Assembly: GCA_946887155.1 (NCBI GenBank)
Contig: CAMPKM010000088.1
Location: forward strand, 1 to 9,374
Source of the DNA: an uncultured Gemmatimonadota bacterium
Lineage (GTDB): Bacteria; Gemmatimonadota; Gemmatimonadetes; Gemmatimonadales; Gemmatimonadaceae
DNA: 9,374 nt
Direction of reading: 5' to 3'
Below the pieces are notes generated by a model. It made no database searches, was not told where the DNA came from, and saw only the letters and a program-made list of their open reading frames with translations. This document shows positions 1 to 6,415 of this stretch, one piece after another. Within the stretch, counting starts at the first letter, position 1, and each line of letters opens with the position of its first letter. Position numbers and translations under genes: made by a program.

Positions 1-248
1 ATCCCAATCCGGCGGCCGGCGGCGGCGTGGAGAAACTGCGCGCCGCCGGCATCGAGGTCTCGGACGGTGTTCTCGAAGCCGAGTCGTCGGAGCTCATCGC
101 CGCATTCCTTCATGCATTCCATTCCGACCGGCCGTGGGTCACGCTGAAGCTGGCCGTGTCGAAGGACGGCGCCATAGCAGCGGCGAAACGGGGTCAGACG
201 CCATTTCAGAAACGGGGTCAGACGCCATTTCCGCCTACCCGGACGTAA
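1..248 (+). CDS. ribD: RibD, N-terminal fragment: end of deaminase domain and first reductase strand (5' partial, interrupted)
   Basis: This is the middle of RibD, the bifunctional pyrimidine deaminase/reductase that performs the second and third steps of riboflavin synthesis from the GTP branch. The frame is open from the first base, and the first complete codons read PNPAAGGGVEKLRAAGIEV, matching the DPNP...GxGxxxLRxAGIxV segment at the end of the deaminase domain. RPWVTLKLAVSKDGAIA follows, which is the first strand of the reductase domain. The zinc-binding deaminase motifs lie outside the window. From about 185 the frame enters a palindromic repeat, is translated as two KRGQTPF units, and ends at TAA 246-248. 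The downstream ribD part (276-866) is in the same frame, so this is one gene interrupted by an insertion and a single stop. The GTG at 27 is not the true start. Identity is clear; whether a functional product is made is doubtful. Confidence 0.85.
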   Translation, partial: PNPAAGGGVEKLRAAGIEVSDGVLEAESSELIAAFLHAFHSDRPWVTLKLAVSKDGAIAAAKRGQTPFQKRGQTPFPPTRT

Positions 249-295
249 AGGGCGTCTGACCCCGTTTTCTCTGAAATGGCGTCTGACCCCGTTTC
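185..295. repeat. REP/BIME-like palindromic element inserted in ribD
   Basis: Four copies of a 23-bp unit with the core CGGGGTCAGACGCCATTT are seen. Two are direct (185-207 and 209-231) and two inverted (247-269 and 273-295), with a 15-bp spacer at 232-246. Copies 1, 2 and 4 are identical; copy 3 has two differences (CCCTTT for CCATTT, and one extra A in the A-run). The arms could fold into a stem of nearly 50 bp, and each unit has its own imperfect dyad around GTC-A-GAC. Such head-to-head clusters resemble REP/BIME elements mobilised by RAYT (Y1 tyrosine) transposases; that assignment is inference, since no transposase is in the window. There is no obvious target-site duplication. Read in the ribD frame the element is open except for TAA at 246-248. 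Confidence 0.85.
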
Positions 296-866
296 TCCGC
301 GGTGGTTGACGGGCGAGGCGGCGCGGCGGCGCGTTCATCACATGCGCGCTGGGTCCGACGCCATTGCCGTGGGGATGAAGACGGTGCTGGCGGACGATCC
401 GCTGCTCACGGTGCGGGATGCCGAGCCTCCGCGCATTCGTCCGTTGCGTGTCGTGTTCTCGCGAGCGGGGCGGCTGCCGTTGGACTCCCGGCTCGCACAG
501 GGTGTCGACCAGGCGCCCGTGCTCGTTTTCGCGGAAGCGCCTGACGAGGCACATGCCACCCGGCTGCGCGCATTGGGCGTGGACGTCGCGCAGGCGGACC
601 TGACCGGCGCCCTGCGCGAGCTGAAGAAACGAGGCGTGCAATCGTTGCTGGTCGAAGGCGGCGCATCGCTGGCGTCATCGCTGGTCGACGCCGGGGTCGT
701 CGATCGACTCGTAATTTTCGAGTCGCCGGTTGAACTCGGGTCGGGCGCGCTACCTGCCCTCGGCACACCGGCGAAGCTGGAGGAAGTAATCCGGCGCTCG
801 CGACAGATTTCCGCGGAACCCATCGGTGATGATCGCATGCTGGTGCTCGCGCCGGAGCGTCGCTGA
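276..866 (+). CDS. ribD: RibD, C-terminal fragment: reductase domain (5-amino-6-(5-phosphoribosylamino)uracil reductase)
   Basis: This is the remainder of the RibD reductase domain, which uses NADPH to reduce the ribosyl group of the deaminated intermediate. Native sequence resumes at SPRWLTGEAARRRVHHMRA (from about 294). The family motif TVLADDPLLTVR follows, and the NADPH-binding glycine motif LLVEGGASLASSL lies near residues 125-137. The only nearby ATG (276) is inside the last repeat copy, with no Shine-Dalgarno sequence and inside a predicted strong hairpin, so independent initiation looks poor. The first reductase strand (LKLAVSKDG) is left on the upstream fragment, so a protein starting at 276 would lack part of the catalytic fold. 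The gene is in frame with the upstream fragment and separated by one TAA. It ends at TGA 864-866, overlapping the ribE start. It is probably a recent pseudogene, a readthrough gene or a consensus error; no sign of long decay is visible. Confidence 0.85.
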   Translation: MASDPVSPRWLTGEAARRRVHHMRAGSDAIAVGMKTVLADDPLLTVRDAEPPRIRPLRVVFSRAGRLPLDSRLAQGVDQAPVLVFAEAPDEAHATRLRALGVDVAQADLTGALRELKKRGVQSLLVEGGASLASSLVDAGVVDRLVIFESPVELGSGALPALGTPAKLEEVIRRSRQISAEPIGDDRMLVLAPERR

Positions 867-1462
867 TGTTTACCGGGATCGTTGAGGCCGTGGGAACGAT
901 CCAGCGCGTCGCCGACACCGATGCTGGTCGTGAGTTCAGCGTTTCCGGGCCGTGGTCCGACCTTGAGATGGGCGAGAGCATTGCGCTGAATGGCGCCTGC
1001 CTGACGGTCCGCTCCATCAGTGGCACCTCGTTCACCGTGGCTGCTGTCTCGACGACGCTCGGCCGGACGACGCTCGGTGACTGGTCAGTGGGCACAACGG
1101 TGAACCTGGAACGCTCGGTCCGGGCAGGCGACCGGCTCGGCGGGCACCTGGTACAGGGTCATGTCGACGCGGTTGGCCTGGTGAGGAGCGCCGTCCGGCA
1201 CGAAAGCGCGCTCCTGATCGATATCAACGTGCCACCGGACGTCGAGCGGTTGCTCGTCCCCCGCGGCTCGATCACCGTGGATGGCGTCAGCCTGACGGTC
1301 AACGCCCTGCCGGCGCCCGGTTTGCTGCAGGTATCCGTGATCGAGTACACCGGGCGGCACACGACGTTAGGCCGCCTTGCCCCGGGAGACCGCGTCCACC
1401 TCGAGGCGGACATCATCGGCAAATATGTCCAGGGGCTGCTCACACCGTATCAAGCCCCCTGA
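866..1462 (+). CDS. ribE: Riboflavin synthase, alpha chain
   Basis: This enzyme catalyses the final step, dismutation of two 6,7-dimethyl-8-ribityllumazine molecules to riboflavin and the pyrimidine precursor that is recycled to RibH. It is 198 residues long, typical for the family. The N-terminal MFTGIVEAVG is diagnostic. The two tandem lumazine-binding barrels are visible as an internal repeat: ESIALNGACLTV in the first half and GSITVDGVSLTV in the second, joined around GGHLVQGHVDAVG. The C-terminal helix, needed for trimer formation in the family, ends YVQGLLTPYQAP. ATG 866 overlaps the ribD stop in a TGATG arrangement, indicating translational coupling, so disruption of ribD could lower RibE translation. 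All expected regions are present and the gene looks intact. Confidence 0.95.
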   Translation: MFTGIVEAVGTIQRVADTDAGREFSVSGPWSDLEMGESIALNGACLTVRSISGTSFTVAAVSTTLGRTTLGDWSVGTTVNLERSVRAGDRLGGHLVQGHVDAVGLVRSAVRHESALLIDINVPPDVERLLVPRGSITVDGVSLTVNALPAPGLLQVSVIEYTGRHTTLGRLAPGDRVHLEADIIGKYVQGLLTPYQAP

Positions 1463-1523
1463 ACGGCCCTCCGGGAGGGCTTCCTGCTGGCTGCAAGGGG
1501 CTCGCCCCAACTAGGATTCATGC
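1463..1523 (+). promoter_or_regulatory. ribE-ribBA spacer with two small GC-rich hairpins
   Basis: This is the only real intergenic gap in the window. It contains GCCCTC (1466-1471) paired with GAGGGC (1475-1480) around a 3-base loop, and GGGG (1497-1500) paired with CCCC (1505-1508). AGGA at 1513-1516 is the likely ribosome-binding site for ribBA, 7 bases before its ATG. No run of T follows either stem, so neither is a convincing intrinsic terminator. The gap is too short for an FMN riboswitch. The hairpins could slow polymerase or protect an mRNA end; this is inference. Confidence 0.35.
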
Positions 1524-2732
1524 ATGGCGTTCGGCACGGTTGAACAGGCGATCAGGGACATCCGCGACGGCAAGTTCGTCGTGGTCGCGGACGACGAGTC
1601 CCGCGAAAACGAGGGCGACCTTATCTGCGCGGCGGCGTTGGTGACCACCGACATGGTCAATTTCATGCTGCGTGCGAAAGGCATGATCTGTGTCGCGCTC
1701 GAACCATCGCGCGTTTCGGCGCTCGGCCTTTCGCTCCAGGCGCGGGAGAACACGGACGAATTCCGGACCGCGTTTACGGTGAGCGTCGATGCCGGTCCGC
1801 AATACGGCGTCACGACGGGCATCAGCGCTTCGGATCGTGCCGCATCCATTCGTGTCGTTGCCGATCCGACCAAGGGGCCCGCCGAGATACGGACCCCCGG
1901 CCACATCCATCCCCTCCGCGCCAGAGCTGGTGGCGTCCTGCAACGCGTGGGACACACCGAGGCCGCCATCGACCTGTGCCGCCTGGCGGGGCTCACGCCG
2001 GCCGGTGTCGTCTGCGAGATACTCGACGACGACGGCCACGCCATGCGCCGCGACGGACTCGATCGTTATGCGGCAACGCACAACCTCACGTTCATCACGG
2101 TCGCTGACCTGGTGGCCTATCGCCTCTCCACCGAGCGGCTGGTGCACCGCGTCGCCGAGGCGCGGCTGCCCACGGACATCGGCGGCGCGGACTGGAAGGT
2201 GTACGGCTATCGCAACGACGTCGACGATCGCGAACATGTCGCCATCACCTACGGAGACCTGGGCAGCGCCGACAGCGTTCTCGTTCGCATGCACTCGAAG
2301 TGCCTGACGGGCGACGTTTTCCACTCGCGCCGCTGCGATTGCGGGTGGCAACTCCACAAGGCAATGGAAGTCATCGTGGCCGAGGGTCGCGGCGTGATCG
2401 TGTACCTCGACCAGGAAGGCCGCGGCATCGGTCTGCTCAACAAGCTCAAGGCGTACGAACTGCAGGATGCCGGACACGACACCGTCGAGGCCAACGAAAA
2501 GCTCGGCTTCGCGCCCGACCTCCGGAACTACGGTATCGGCGCGCAGATCCTCCTCGACCTTGGCGTTAGGCGTATTCGCGTGTTGACGAATAATCCGAAG
2601 AAGCTCGTTGGCCTCGGCGGTTACGGGCTGGAAGTGGTCGGTCGCGAGCATCTGGCGGCCCCGGCCACCGACGAAAACGCCGGGTATCTCGATACCAAGC
2701 GCGACAAGCTTGGCCACCTGTTGTCGACCTGA
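1524..2732 (+). CDS. ribBA: Bifunctional RibBA: 3,4-dihydroxy-2-butanone-4-phosphate synthase / GTP cyclohydrolase II
   Basis: This 402-residue fusion supplies both entry points of riboflavin synthesis. The N-terminal half (about 1-200) makes the four-carbon unit from ribulose-5-phosphate and shows the metal and substrate motifs DDESRENEGD (residues 23-32) and RVGHTEAA. The C-terminal half opens the GTP ring and shows the zinc ligands in CLTGDVFHSRRCDCG, then DQEGRGIGL, the arginine in LGFAPDLRNYG and LTNNPKK near the end. It finishes with YLDTKRDKLGHLL as in E. coli RibA. The residue before QEGRGIGL is Asp296, where E. coli and Bacillus have Arg. The chosen start has AGGA 7 bases upstream. 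An overlapping ATG at 1520 is out of frame and opens a 7-codon reading frame ending at 1543. The downstream neighbour ribH starts directly after the stop. Confidence 0.95.
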   Translation: MAFGTVEQAIRDIRDGKFVVVADDESRENEGDLICAAALVTTDMVNFMLRAKGMICVALEPSRVSALGLSLQARENTDEFRTAFTVSVDAGPQYGVTTGISASDRAASIRVVADPTKGPAEIRTPGHIHPLRARAGGVLQRVGHTEAAIDLCRLAGLTPAGVVCEILDDDGHAMRRDGLDRYAATHNLTFITVADLVAYRLSTERLVHRVAEARLPTDIGGADWKVYGYRNDVDDREHVAITYGDLGSADSVLVRMHSKCLTGDVFHSRRCDCGWQLHKAMEVIVAEGRGVIVYLDQEGRGIGLLNKLKAYELQDAGHDTVEANEKLGFAPDLRNYGIGAQILLDLGVRRIRVLTNNPKKLVGLGGYGLEVVGREHLAAPATDENAGYLDTKRDKLGHLLST

Positions 2733-3212
2733 ATGGCCGAATTCAGCGGGTCCCCGCACGGGGTGGGGCGAAAGATCGCGGTCGCCGTCAGCCGGTTCAA
2801 CGAAGACGTTACGCAGAAGCTCGTGGAAGGCGCGATGGATGCGCTCGTCAGGCACGGCGCGTCACTCGACGATATCGACGTCGTGTGGGTCCCCGGCGCA
2901 TGGGAGCTCGGCATCGTCGTCAGGCGCCTGTTGACCCTGGACCGCTACGATGCGGTCGTGGCCCTCGGCGCCGTCATACGGGGTGAAACGCCCCACTTCG
3001 ACTACGTCGCCGGCGAGTGCGCGCGCGCGCTCCAACAGGCGGCGGGCGAGTTCGAGACGCCGGTCGCGCTGGGCGTCCTGACGTGCGATACCACCGAGCA
3101 GGCGCTGGCGCGCGCCGGCGGTGATCATGGCAACAAGGGCTGGGACTCTGCGTTGGCCGCGCTCGAAATGATTGATTTGCTCGACCGTCTGGATGCCGCT
3201 GACAGCGCATGA
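2733..3212 (+). CDS. ribH: 6,7-dimethyl-8-ribityllumazine synthase
   Basis: RibH condenses the pyrimidine from the RibD branch with the butanone phosphate from RibB to make the lumazine substrate of RibE. It is 159 residues long, the usual size. Family motifs are in order: AVAVSRFNEDV, WVPGAWELG, LGAVIRGETPHFDYVAGE (containing the catalytic His and the phosphate-binding region), GVLTCDTTEQALARAG and NKGWDSALAALEM. The position after PGAWEL is Gly where many homologues have Pro, a small deviation. ATG 2733 follows the ribBA stop with no spacer, so translation is probably coupled. The 3' end overlaps the start of nusB. In the family it assembles into pentamers or 60-mer shells; nothing here distinguishes these. 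Confidence 0.95.
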   Translation: MAEFSGSPHGVGRKIAVAVSRFNEDVTQKLVEGAMDALVRHGASLDDIDVVWVPGAWELGIVVRRLLTLDRYDAVVALGAVIRGETPHFDYVAGECARALQQAAGEFETPVALGVLTCDTTEQALARAGGDHGNKGWDSALAALEMIDLLDRLDAADSA

Positions 3213-3624
3213 AATCCGCGTCCGCCGGCGAGCGCGCGCCCGCGCGTTGCAGGCGTTGTACGCGTGGGACCTCGTCCCCGATGGCGGCCTGATTCACGTC
3301 GGTGAACGATTGTTCACCGATCTCGCCGTCGGTCCCGACGAACGCAGCTTTGCCGGACCAATCCTTCGAAAGGCCGACGAGGAGCTGCCGCAGATCGACG
3401 CCGACCTCGCTTCCATAACGACGAACTGGCGACTCGAGCGACTGAGTGCCATCGACCGCTCGGTATTGAGACTCGCGGCCGCCGAATTTCACATCGGCAA
3501 CACGCCGGCGCGCACGGTCATCAAGGAAGCGATTCATCTCGCCGAACGATTTGGGACGGACGCGAGCGCGCGATTCGTGAATGGCGTGCTCGATGCCCTG
3601 GCGAGAAAACTCGGGAGGATCTGA
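3193..3624 (+). CDS. nusB: Transcription antitermination factor NusB
   Basis: NusB binds boxA RNA together with NusE (ribosomal protein S10) and promotes antitermination, mainly in rRNA operons. The protein is all-helical in the family. Visible family features are the arginine-rich N-terminal helix RRRARARALQALYAWD, the central LSAIDRSVLRLAAAEF and the C-terminal VIKEAIHLAERFGTD followed by FVNGVLDALARKL, which closely follow the NusB consensus. I chose ATG 3193 (143 residues), overlapping ribH by 20 bases; an upstream in-frame ATG at 3172 would add 7 residues with no better ribosome-binding site. The ribH-nusB order is common in bacteria and may link flavin synthesis with growth-related transcription. 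The stop is immediately followed by the next gene. Confidence 0.92.
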   Translation: MPLTAHEIRVRRRARARALQALYAWDLVPDGGLIHVGERLFTDLAVGPDERSFAGPILRKADEELPQIDADLASITTNWRLERLSAIDRSVLRLAAAEFHIGNTPARTVIKEAIHLAERFGTDASARFVNGVLDALARKLGRI

Positions 3625-4731
3625 TTGCGGATCCTCGTTGTGAACTGGCAGGACCGCGAGAACCCGCAAGCCGGCGGCGCCGAGATCCACCTGCACGAGA
3701 TCTTCGGCCGCCTGGCGGCGCAGGGTCACGAAGTGAGCCTGCTGTGCGGTGGCTGGCCTGGTTGTCCGCCTCGTGCAGTGCTCGACGGGATAGAAGTCAC
3801 GCGCGTCGGGACGCGGAACACGTTCCGGCTGCTCGCCCGGGGCGGTTACCGGGAGCATTTCGCACAGCGGCCGGTCGACGTGCTCGTCGAGGACATCAAC
3901 AAGATGCCGCTCCATACGCCGCGCTGGGGGAACGTCCCCGTCGTGGCGGTCGTCCCACACCTGTTTGGCTCGACCGTTTTCGAGGAACTCCCTTTTCCGG
4001 TCGCGGCAGCGGTCTGGCTCGCGGAGCGGCCGATCCCCTGGGTCTACCGGAAGGTGCCGTTCGAGGCGATTTCCGAAAGCACCGCCGATGACCTCGTGGC
4101 GCGGGGCATCGACCGGTCGCGGATCGAGGTCATTTATTGCGGGATCGACTCGAAGCGATTCACACCGGACGCGAGTGCACGGGCCCCCTCCCCGGTTTTT
4201 GCCTACCTCGGCCGCCTCAAGCGCTACAAGGCGGTCGACCTCGTGTTGCGGGGATTTGCCAGGGCGAACATCCCAGGCGCCACGCTCGAAGTCGCCGGCG
4301 CAGGCGATTATCGACCGGAACTCGAGCGACTCGCGACCTCGCTTGACCTCGGTGATCGCGTCAAGTTTCTTGGGCGAATCAGCGAGGCTGACAAGCTCCG
4401 GCTCCTGCGCCGCGCCTGGGCCCTGGTCTTCACGTCACCCAAGGAGGGCTGGGGAATCACCAACCTGGAAGCTGCCGCCTGCGGGACCGCGGTGATCGCG
4501 TCGGACTCTCCGGGCATCCGGGAGTCGGTGCTTCATGGGGAGACGGGTTACCTCGTGCGCCATGGTGACGTGGACGGCATTTCCAGCGCAATGCAGCGAT
4601 TGGCGTCGAACCGGTCGTTGGCGGAACAACTCGGCGCGAAGGGCAGGGAATTCGCCCTGACCTTCACGTGGGAGCGGGCCGCGTCGGAAACGGCGCGTCA
4701 CCTGAACGCAGTGATCGCGGGTGGAGGGTAG
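3625..4731 (+). CDS. Glycosyltransferase, GT-B fold, GT4-type
   Basis: This is a retaining glycosyltransferase of 368 residues that transfers a sugar from a nucleotide donor, probably to a surface glycan, lipid or exopolysaccharide; donor and acceptor cannot be read from the sequence. The N-terminal Rossmann domain begins RILVVNWQDRENPQAGGAEIHLHEI, with the glycine-rich acceptor-side loop typical of GT4. The donor domain starts near FAYLGRLKRYKAVDLVLRGF and carries the EX7E signature as Glu274 and Glu282 in SPKEGWGITNLEAAACGT. No signal peptide or membrane segment is evident, so it is probably cytosolic or peripheral. It starts at TTG 3625, directly after the nusB stop, with a strong GGGAGG at 3613-3618 and 6-base spacing. 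It separates the riboflavin and PTS parts of the operon and has no obvious functional link to either. Confidence 0.9.
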   Translation: MRILVVNWQDRENPQAGGAEIHLHEIFGRLAAQGHEVSLLCGGWPGCPPRAVLDGIEVTRVGTRNTFRLLARGGYREHFAQRPVDVLVEDINKMPLHTPRWGNVPVVAVVPHLFGSTVFEELPFPVAAAVWLAERPIPWVYRKVPFEAISESTADDLVARGIDRSRIEVIYCGIDSKRFTPDASARAPSPVFAYLGRLKRYKAVDLVLRGFARANIPGATLEVAGAGDYRPELERLATSLDLGDRVKFLGRISEADKLRLLRRAWALVFTSPKEGWGITNLEAAACGTAVIASDSPGIRESVLHGETGYLVRHGDVDGISSAMQRLASNRSLAEQLGAKGREFALTFTWERAASETARHLNAVIAGGG

Positions 4732-4736
4732 CATCG

Positions 4737-5045
4737 GTGGACATCGTCTTTCAGTCGCACCACGCCACGGTTCCGGAACGGGTCCGGCAGAATGCCGCCC
4801 GGTCCCTCCACAAGCACGGCCAGCGCCTAACGCGGCCGGCGTCGGGCTTCAACCGGTTCGAGGAAGACGGACGGATGCGTCGGGTGGAGCTCGAGCTGCA
4901 GACCCGCGGGCGTCGCCTGGTGGCTGAAGGAACGGGCCGCTACTACGGACCGGCCCTGGCAGCCGCCCTGGCGCACCTCGAAGCCCAGTTGCGCCGCATG
5001 GGCCGGCTGACGATGCGGCGTGCGCGCCGTCCGGTCCGCACCTGA
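4737..5045 (+). CDS. hpf: Ribosome hibernation promoting factor-like protein (HPF/RaiA family, short form)
   Basis: This protein of about 102 residues is predicted to bind the 30S decoding region and inactivate ribosomes in slow growth. The order of elements suits the family: VDIVFQSHHATVPERVRQNAARSLHKHGQRL (strand and helix), then MRRVELELQTRGRRLVAEGTG (strands), then YYGPALAAALAHLEAQLRRMGRL (long helix). It is divergent and the match rests on pattern and context, not on a single invariant motif. The tail RRARRPVRT is strongly basic, which fits rRNA contact. There is no C-terminal dimerisation domain, so it would be the short type. I prefer GTG 4737, which has GGAGG at 4723-4727 nine bases upstream; a longer frame from ATG 4668 would run inside the glycosyltransferase. 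Placement next to PTS regulators resembles the hpf-ptsN-rapZ-npr neighbourhood of proteobacteria. Confidence 0.65.
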   Translation: MDIVFQSHHATVPERVRQNAARSLHKHGQRLTRPASGFNRFEEDGRMRRVELELQTRGRRLVAEGTGRYYGPALAAALAHLEAQLRRMGRLTMRRARRPVRT

Positions 5046-5064
5046 CAAGCGAGGCACGACACGC

Positions 5065-6030
5065 GTGGCGGTTACCGTCGGCAGACTGATCGAGCGTCTC
5101 AAGGAGCCGTTGCAGCTGGAGCAACTGGCCGGCTCGGATGGCAAGAACCGGGAGATCGAGAACCCCGACGTTTCCAGTCCCGGCCTCGCGCTCGCGGGCT
5201 ACGTCGGCCGGTTCATCGCCGAGCGCGTACAGATGATGGGCGAAACGGAGATCACCTATCTCAGCACGCTCGGTGAAGCCGAACGACGCCGGATTCTCGC
5301 GCAATTCTTCGCGTTCCCGATTCCCTGCATCTTCATCACCAAGGGACTCGAAGCGGTTCCTCCACTGGTGGAGCTGGCGCAGGCGGCCGGTGTGCCAGTC
5401 CATCGATCGCCGATGAAGACGGCGGAAGTGTACCGGCGTCTCAAGCCGGTGATGGAGGAACTGTTTGCGCCGAGCAGCACATTGCACGGTTCACTGGCGG
5501 ACGTCTTCGGCGTTGGCGTCCTGTTCACCGGCGCCAGCGGGATCGGCAAGTCGGAGTGCGTTCTCGACCTGGTGGAACGCGGTCATCGGCTGGTCGCCGA
5601 CGACCTGGTGATCTGTTTCCGGCGCGGGAACGACATCGTCATCGGGCGCGGACACGAACTGCAGCGTCACTTCATGGAGATCCGCGGCGTTGGCCTGATC
5701 GATGTCCGTTCCATTTTCGGCATACGCGCCGTGCGCCAGCAGAAACGGATCGAAGTGGTGGTGCAACTGCTGGAATGGTCAGAGAATTCACCGGTCGACC
5801 GGACGGGTCTCGAGCCGCAGATCATGACCATTCTTGGCATCGAGTTGCCGAAGATCACGGTGTACCTGAATCCCGGGAAAAACATCACGGTGATCTCCGA
5901 GGTGATCGCGATGAATCACCTGCTGCGATACTACGGGGAGAATCCGGCGGAAGCATTCAACCAGCGACTGATCGGCCGCATGCGCGAAGCGAGTGACAGC
6001 AAACAGTACCTGAGCCAGGACGATGAGTAG
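5065..6030 (+). CDS. hprK: HPr kinase/phosphorylase
   Basis: HprK phosphorylates HPr on its regulatory serine using ATP or pyrophosphate and reverses this with inorganic phosphate, linking PTS activity to metabolic state. It has 321 residues from GTG 5065, close to the family norm. The N-terminal domain (about 1-130) is followed by the kinase domain with LHGSLADVFGVGVLFTG, the Walker A loop GASGIGKS (residues 156-163), GHRLVADDLV and the HprK signature MEIRGVGLIDVRSIFG, then VRQQKRIEVVVQLLEW. These are the residues expected for both activities. GTG 5065 has GAGG at 5051-5054; the frame extends back to ATG 5020 inside the hpf-like gene, and those 15 residues do not look like HprK. A genuine HPr substrate with the target serine is encoded downstream at 8334. 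The 3' end overlaps EIIA by 8 bases. Confidence 0.95.
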   Translation: MAVTVGRLIERLKEPLQLEQLAGSDGKNREIENPDVSSPGLALAGYVGRFIAERVQMMGETEITYLSTLGEAERRRILAQFFAFPIPCIFITKGLEAVPPLVELAQAAGVPVHRSPMKTAEVYRRLKPVMEELFAPSSTLHGSLADVFGVGVLFTGASGIGKSECVLDLVERGHRLVADDLVICFRRGNDIVIGRGHELQRHFMEIRGVGLIDVRSIFGIRAVRQQKRIEVVVQLLEWSENSPVDRTGLEPQIMTILGIELPKITVYLNPGKNITVISEVIAMNHLLRYYGENPAEAFNQRLIGRMREASDSKQYLSQDDE

Positions 6031-6415
6031 CGTTCGCGCCATCGTCGCCGGTCACGGGACCTTCGCTGACGGCATGTTGTCTGCCCTCGAGCAGATCACC
6101 GGCCGTGGCGACGTCTTCATTGGCGTCACCAATCGCGGCCTGTCGGCGCAGGGCGTGGAAGCACTGCTTCGCGAGCGACTCGCCGAGAGCGAGGCGGTGG
6201 TCATCTTCACCGACCTGCCGGCCGGCAGTTGCACCATGGCGGCCCGCCGCATCCAGCGGGAAATACCCATGCTGAAGGTCGTGACGGGCGTGAACCTGTC
6301 GACGCTTCTCGACTTTGCCTTCACCGCCGAGTCGGGCGACGTGAATGCTGTGGAACACGCCGCGGACAAGGGTCGCGCCTCGCTCGTGGTGACCGGGGGT
6401 CCGCGTGGCACTTGA
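6023..6415 (+). CDS. PTS mannose-family EIIA component
   Basis: This 130-residue protein is the EIIA domain of a mannose/fructose/sorbose-family phosphotransferase system. It accepts phosphate from HPr and passes it to EIIB. The phosphorylation site is His11 in VRAIVAGHGTFADGM, followed by the family segments VVIFTDLPAGSCTMAARRI and KVVTGVNLSTLLDF. The family typically has GGSP where this protein has AGSC, a modest change in the loop near the active site. It is a stand-alone cytosolic protein, not fused to EIIB as in E. coli ManX. It overlaps hprK by 8 bases and EIIB by 11. Some bacteria with such EIIA proteins use them only for regulation, but here EIIB, EIIC and EIID are all encoded next to it, so transport is likely. 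Confidence 0.92.
   Translation: MSSVRAIVAGHGTFADGMLSALEQITGRGDVFIGVTNRGLSAQGVEALLRERLAESEAVVIFTDLPAGSCTMAARRIQREIPMLKVVTGVNLSTLLDFAFTAESGDVNAVEHAADKGRASLVVTGGPRGT

Noticed and set aside
185..295. A CRISPR array, because of regularly repeated 23-bp units
   Set aside because: There are only four copies, in opposite orientations, with 1-15 bp between them, no real spacers and no cas genes.
1463..1523. An FMN riboswitch or intrinsic terminator before ribBA
   Set aside because: The gap is too short for the FMN aptamer, shows none of its conserved core, and lacks a T-tract after the stems.
1518..2855. A 445-residue open frame on the minus strand
   Set aside because: It is antisense to ribBA and ribH, has no recognisable motifs and arises from GC-rich codon bias.
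2974..3960. A 328-residue minus-strand open frame
   Set aside because: It lies opposite ribH, nusB and the glycosyltransferase, all well supported, and its composition is that of a shadow frame.
4668..4736. An extended start for the HPF-like gene
   Set aside because: The extra residues lie inside the glycosyltransferase and resemble no HPF; GTG 4737 has a good ribosome-binding site.
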